Shown in pieces: positions 5,553-5,946 of a DNA stretch of 5,946 bases. The stretch is from Pseudonocardia sp. (GTDB lineage Bacteria > Actinomycetota > Actinomycetes > Mycobacteriales > Pseudonocardiaceae): positions 1 to 5,946 of the forward strand of contig JASLAP010000149.1 in NCBI GenBank assembly GCA_030147065.1, read 5' to 3'. The position numbers were made by a program, and so were the translations under genes. The notes under the pieces are model-generated. The model did not search any database. It saw nothing but the letters and a program-made list of their open reading frames with translations, and was not told where the DNA came from. Positions within the stretch are counted from its first letter, which is position 1; every line of letters starts with the position of its first letter.

Positions 5553-5946
5553 TCACACGGCGACGGAGATGAACTCCCGGCCCTCGTCGTTGCGCACCAG
5601 CACCTCGGCCACCCGGTCGGCCGGGATGATCGCGGACCCCTCGACCGGTGCGCCGGTCGGGTCGCCGCCGGTGATCCAGTTCCCGGCGACCAGTTCCTCG
5701 CCGTCGCGCCCGACCAGGACCACCTCGCAGCGCTCGCCGGGCGGGATGCCGGTGGCCCGGGTGGCCACCCGCACCCAGCCGTCAGCGGGGGTGATCTCGG
5801 CGGCGAGCGTCACCGACCCCTCGCTGCCCTCGACGAGCAGCGCGCCGGGGTCCGCGGGGGCGGGGGCGGGCGCCGGGGGAGCGGCGACCACCTCCGGTGC
5901 GGTGGCGCGGCCGATCGCGGCGGCTCCGCCGGCCAGCGCGACGCCG
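5553..5946 (-). CDS. C-terminal part of a membrane-anchored anti-sigma-factor-like protein (5' end outside window)
   Basis: The frame is open from the right edge to a TGA at 5553 (130 visible codons), so the start lies outside; a GTG at 5891 is probably internal. The first visible residues, GVALAGGAAAIGRATAP, look like the end of a membrane helix. They are followed by an Ala/Pro linker (APPAPAPAPADPG) and a beta-rich domain of about 90 residues with SVTLAAEITPADGWVRV, a single Cys in GERCEVVLVGRDGEE, AGNW and a C-terminal VRNDEGREFISVAV. This order of helix, Pro/Ala linker and Cys-containing extracytoplasmic beta domain is what I know from actinobacterial zinc-finger anti-sigma factors, in which a cytoplasmic HxxxCxxC domain holds an ECF sigma factor. 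That N-terminal domain is not in the window, so the assignment rests on the tail alone. The sigma gene would be expected further upstream, beyond the right edge. The glucosidase gene follows after 54 nt on the same strand. Confidence 0.65.
   Translation of the reverse strand, partial: GVALAGGAAAIGRATAPEVVAAPPAPAPAPADPGALLVEGSEGSVTLAAEITPADGWVRVATRATGIPPGERCEVVLVGRDGEELVAGNWITGGDPTGAPVEGSAIIPADRVAEVLVRNDEGREFISVAV

Noticed and set aside
3559..5556. Minus-strand open frame of 665 codons in another frame of the glucosidase
   Set aside because: It is Arg/Ala/Gly/Pro-rich, while the overlapping frame encodes a full GH13 enzyme.

Overview
The window is very GC-rich DNA with strong G/C preference at third codon positions, AGGAG/GGAGG ribosome binding sites, ATG and GTG starts, and hardly any AT-rich sequence. 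This is typical of a high-GC actinobacterium. The gene families fit that: a DUF4032 kinase-like protein, a zinc-finger-type anti-sigma factor tail and a GH13 glucosidase. A Pseudonocardia-like genus is a guess from overall feel, not something the sequence proves.

Layout from left to right. (1) A minus-strand gene starts at 1035 and runs off the left edge. It has one N-terminal membrane helix followed by more than 300 residues of Ala/Thr/Pro/Gly/Ser/Lys low-complexity sequence with short tandem repeats. (2) Bases 1036-1563 are a divergent intergenic region. It has an AT-richer patch, several GGWCC-rich inverted repeats and no convincing gene. (3) A plus-strand FabG-like short-chain dehydrogenase lies at 1564-2334. 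(4) After a 67-nt gap with a possible promoter comes a plus-strand DUF4032 protein with kinase-like catalytic motifs (2402-3643). (5) A GC-rich convergent spacer at 3644-3788 carries a 20-bp tandem duplication and nested palindromes that look like a bidirectional terminator. (6) A minus-strand GH13 alpha-glucosidase occupies 3789-5498. (7) After a 54-nt gap containing a palindrome comes the 3' part of a minus-strand, membrane-anchored anti-sigma-factor-like gene, cut by the right edge.

The genes do not form one obvious pathway. fabG and the DUF4032 gene may share a transcript. The glucosidase lies just downstream of the anti-sigma-like gene and may be read through from it or have its own promoter. 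I see no phage, transposon, CRISPR, tRNA, rRNA or defence system, and nothing that clearly amounts to a new biological system. The points most worth a second look are the membrane-tethered disordered protein on the left, the intact kinase motifs in the DUF4032 protein, the His-for-Asn change in the FabG-like active site, and the structured convergent spacer.
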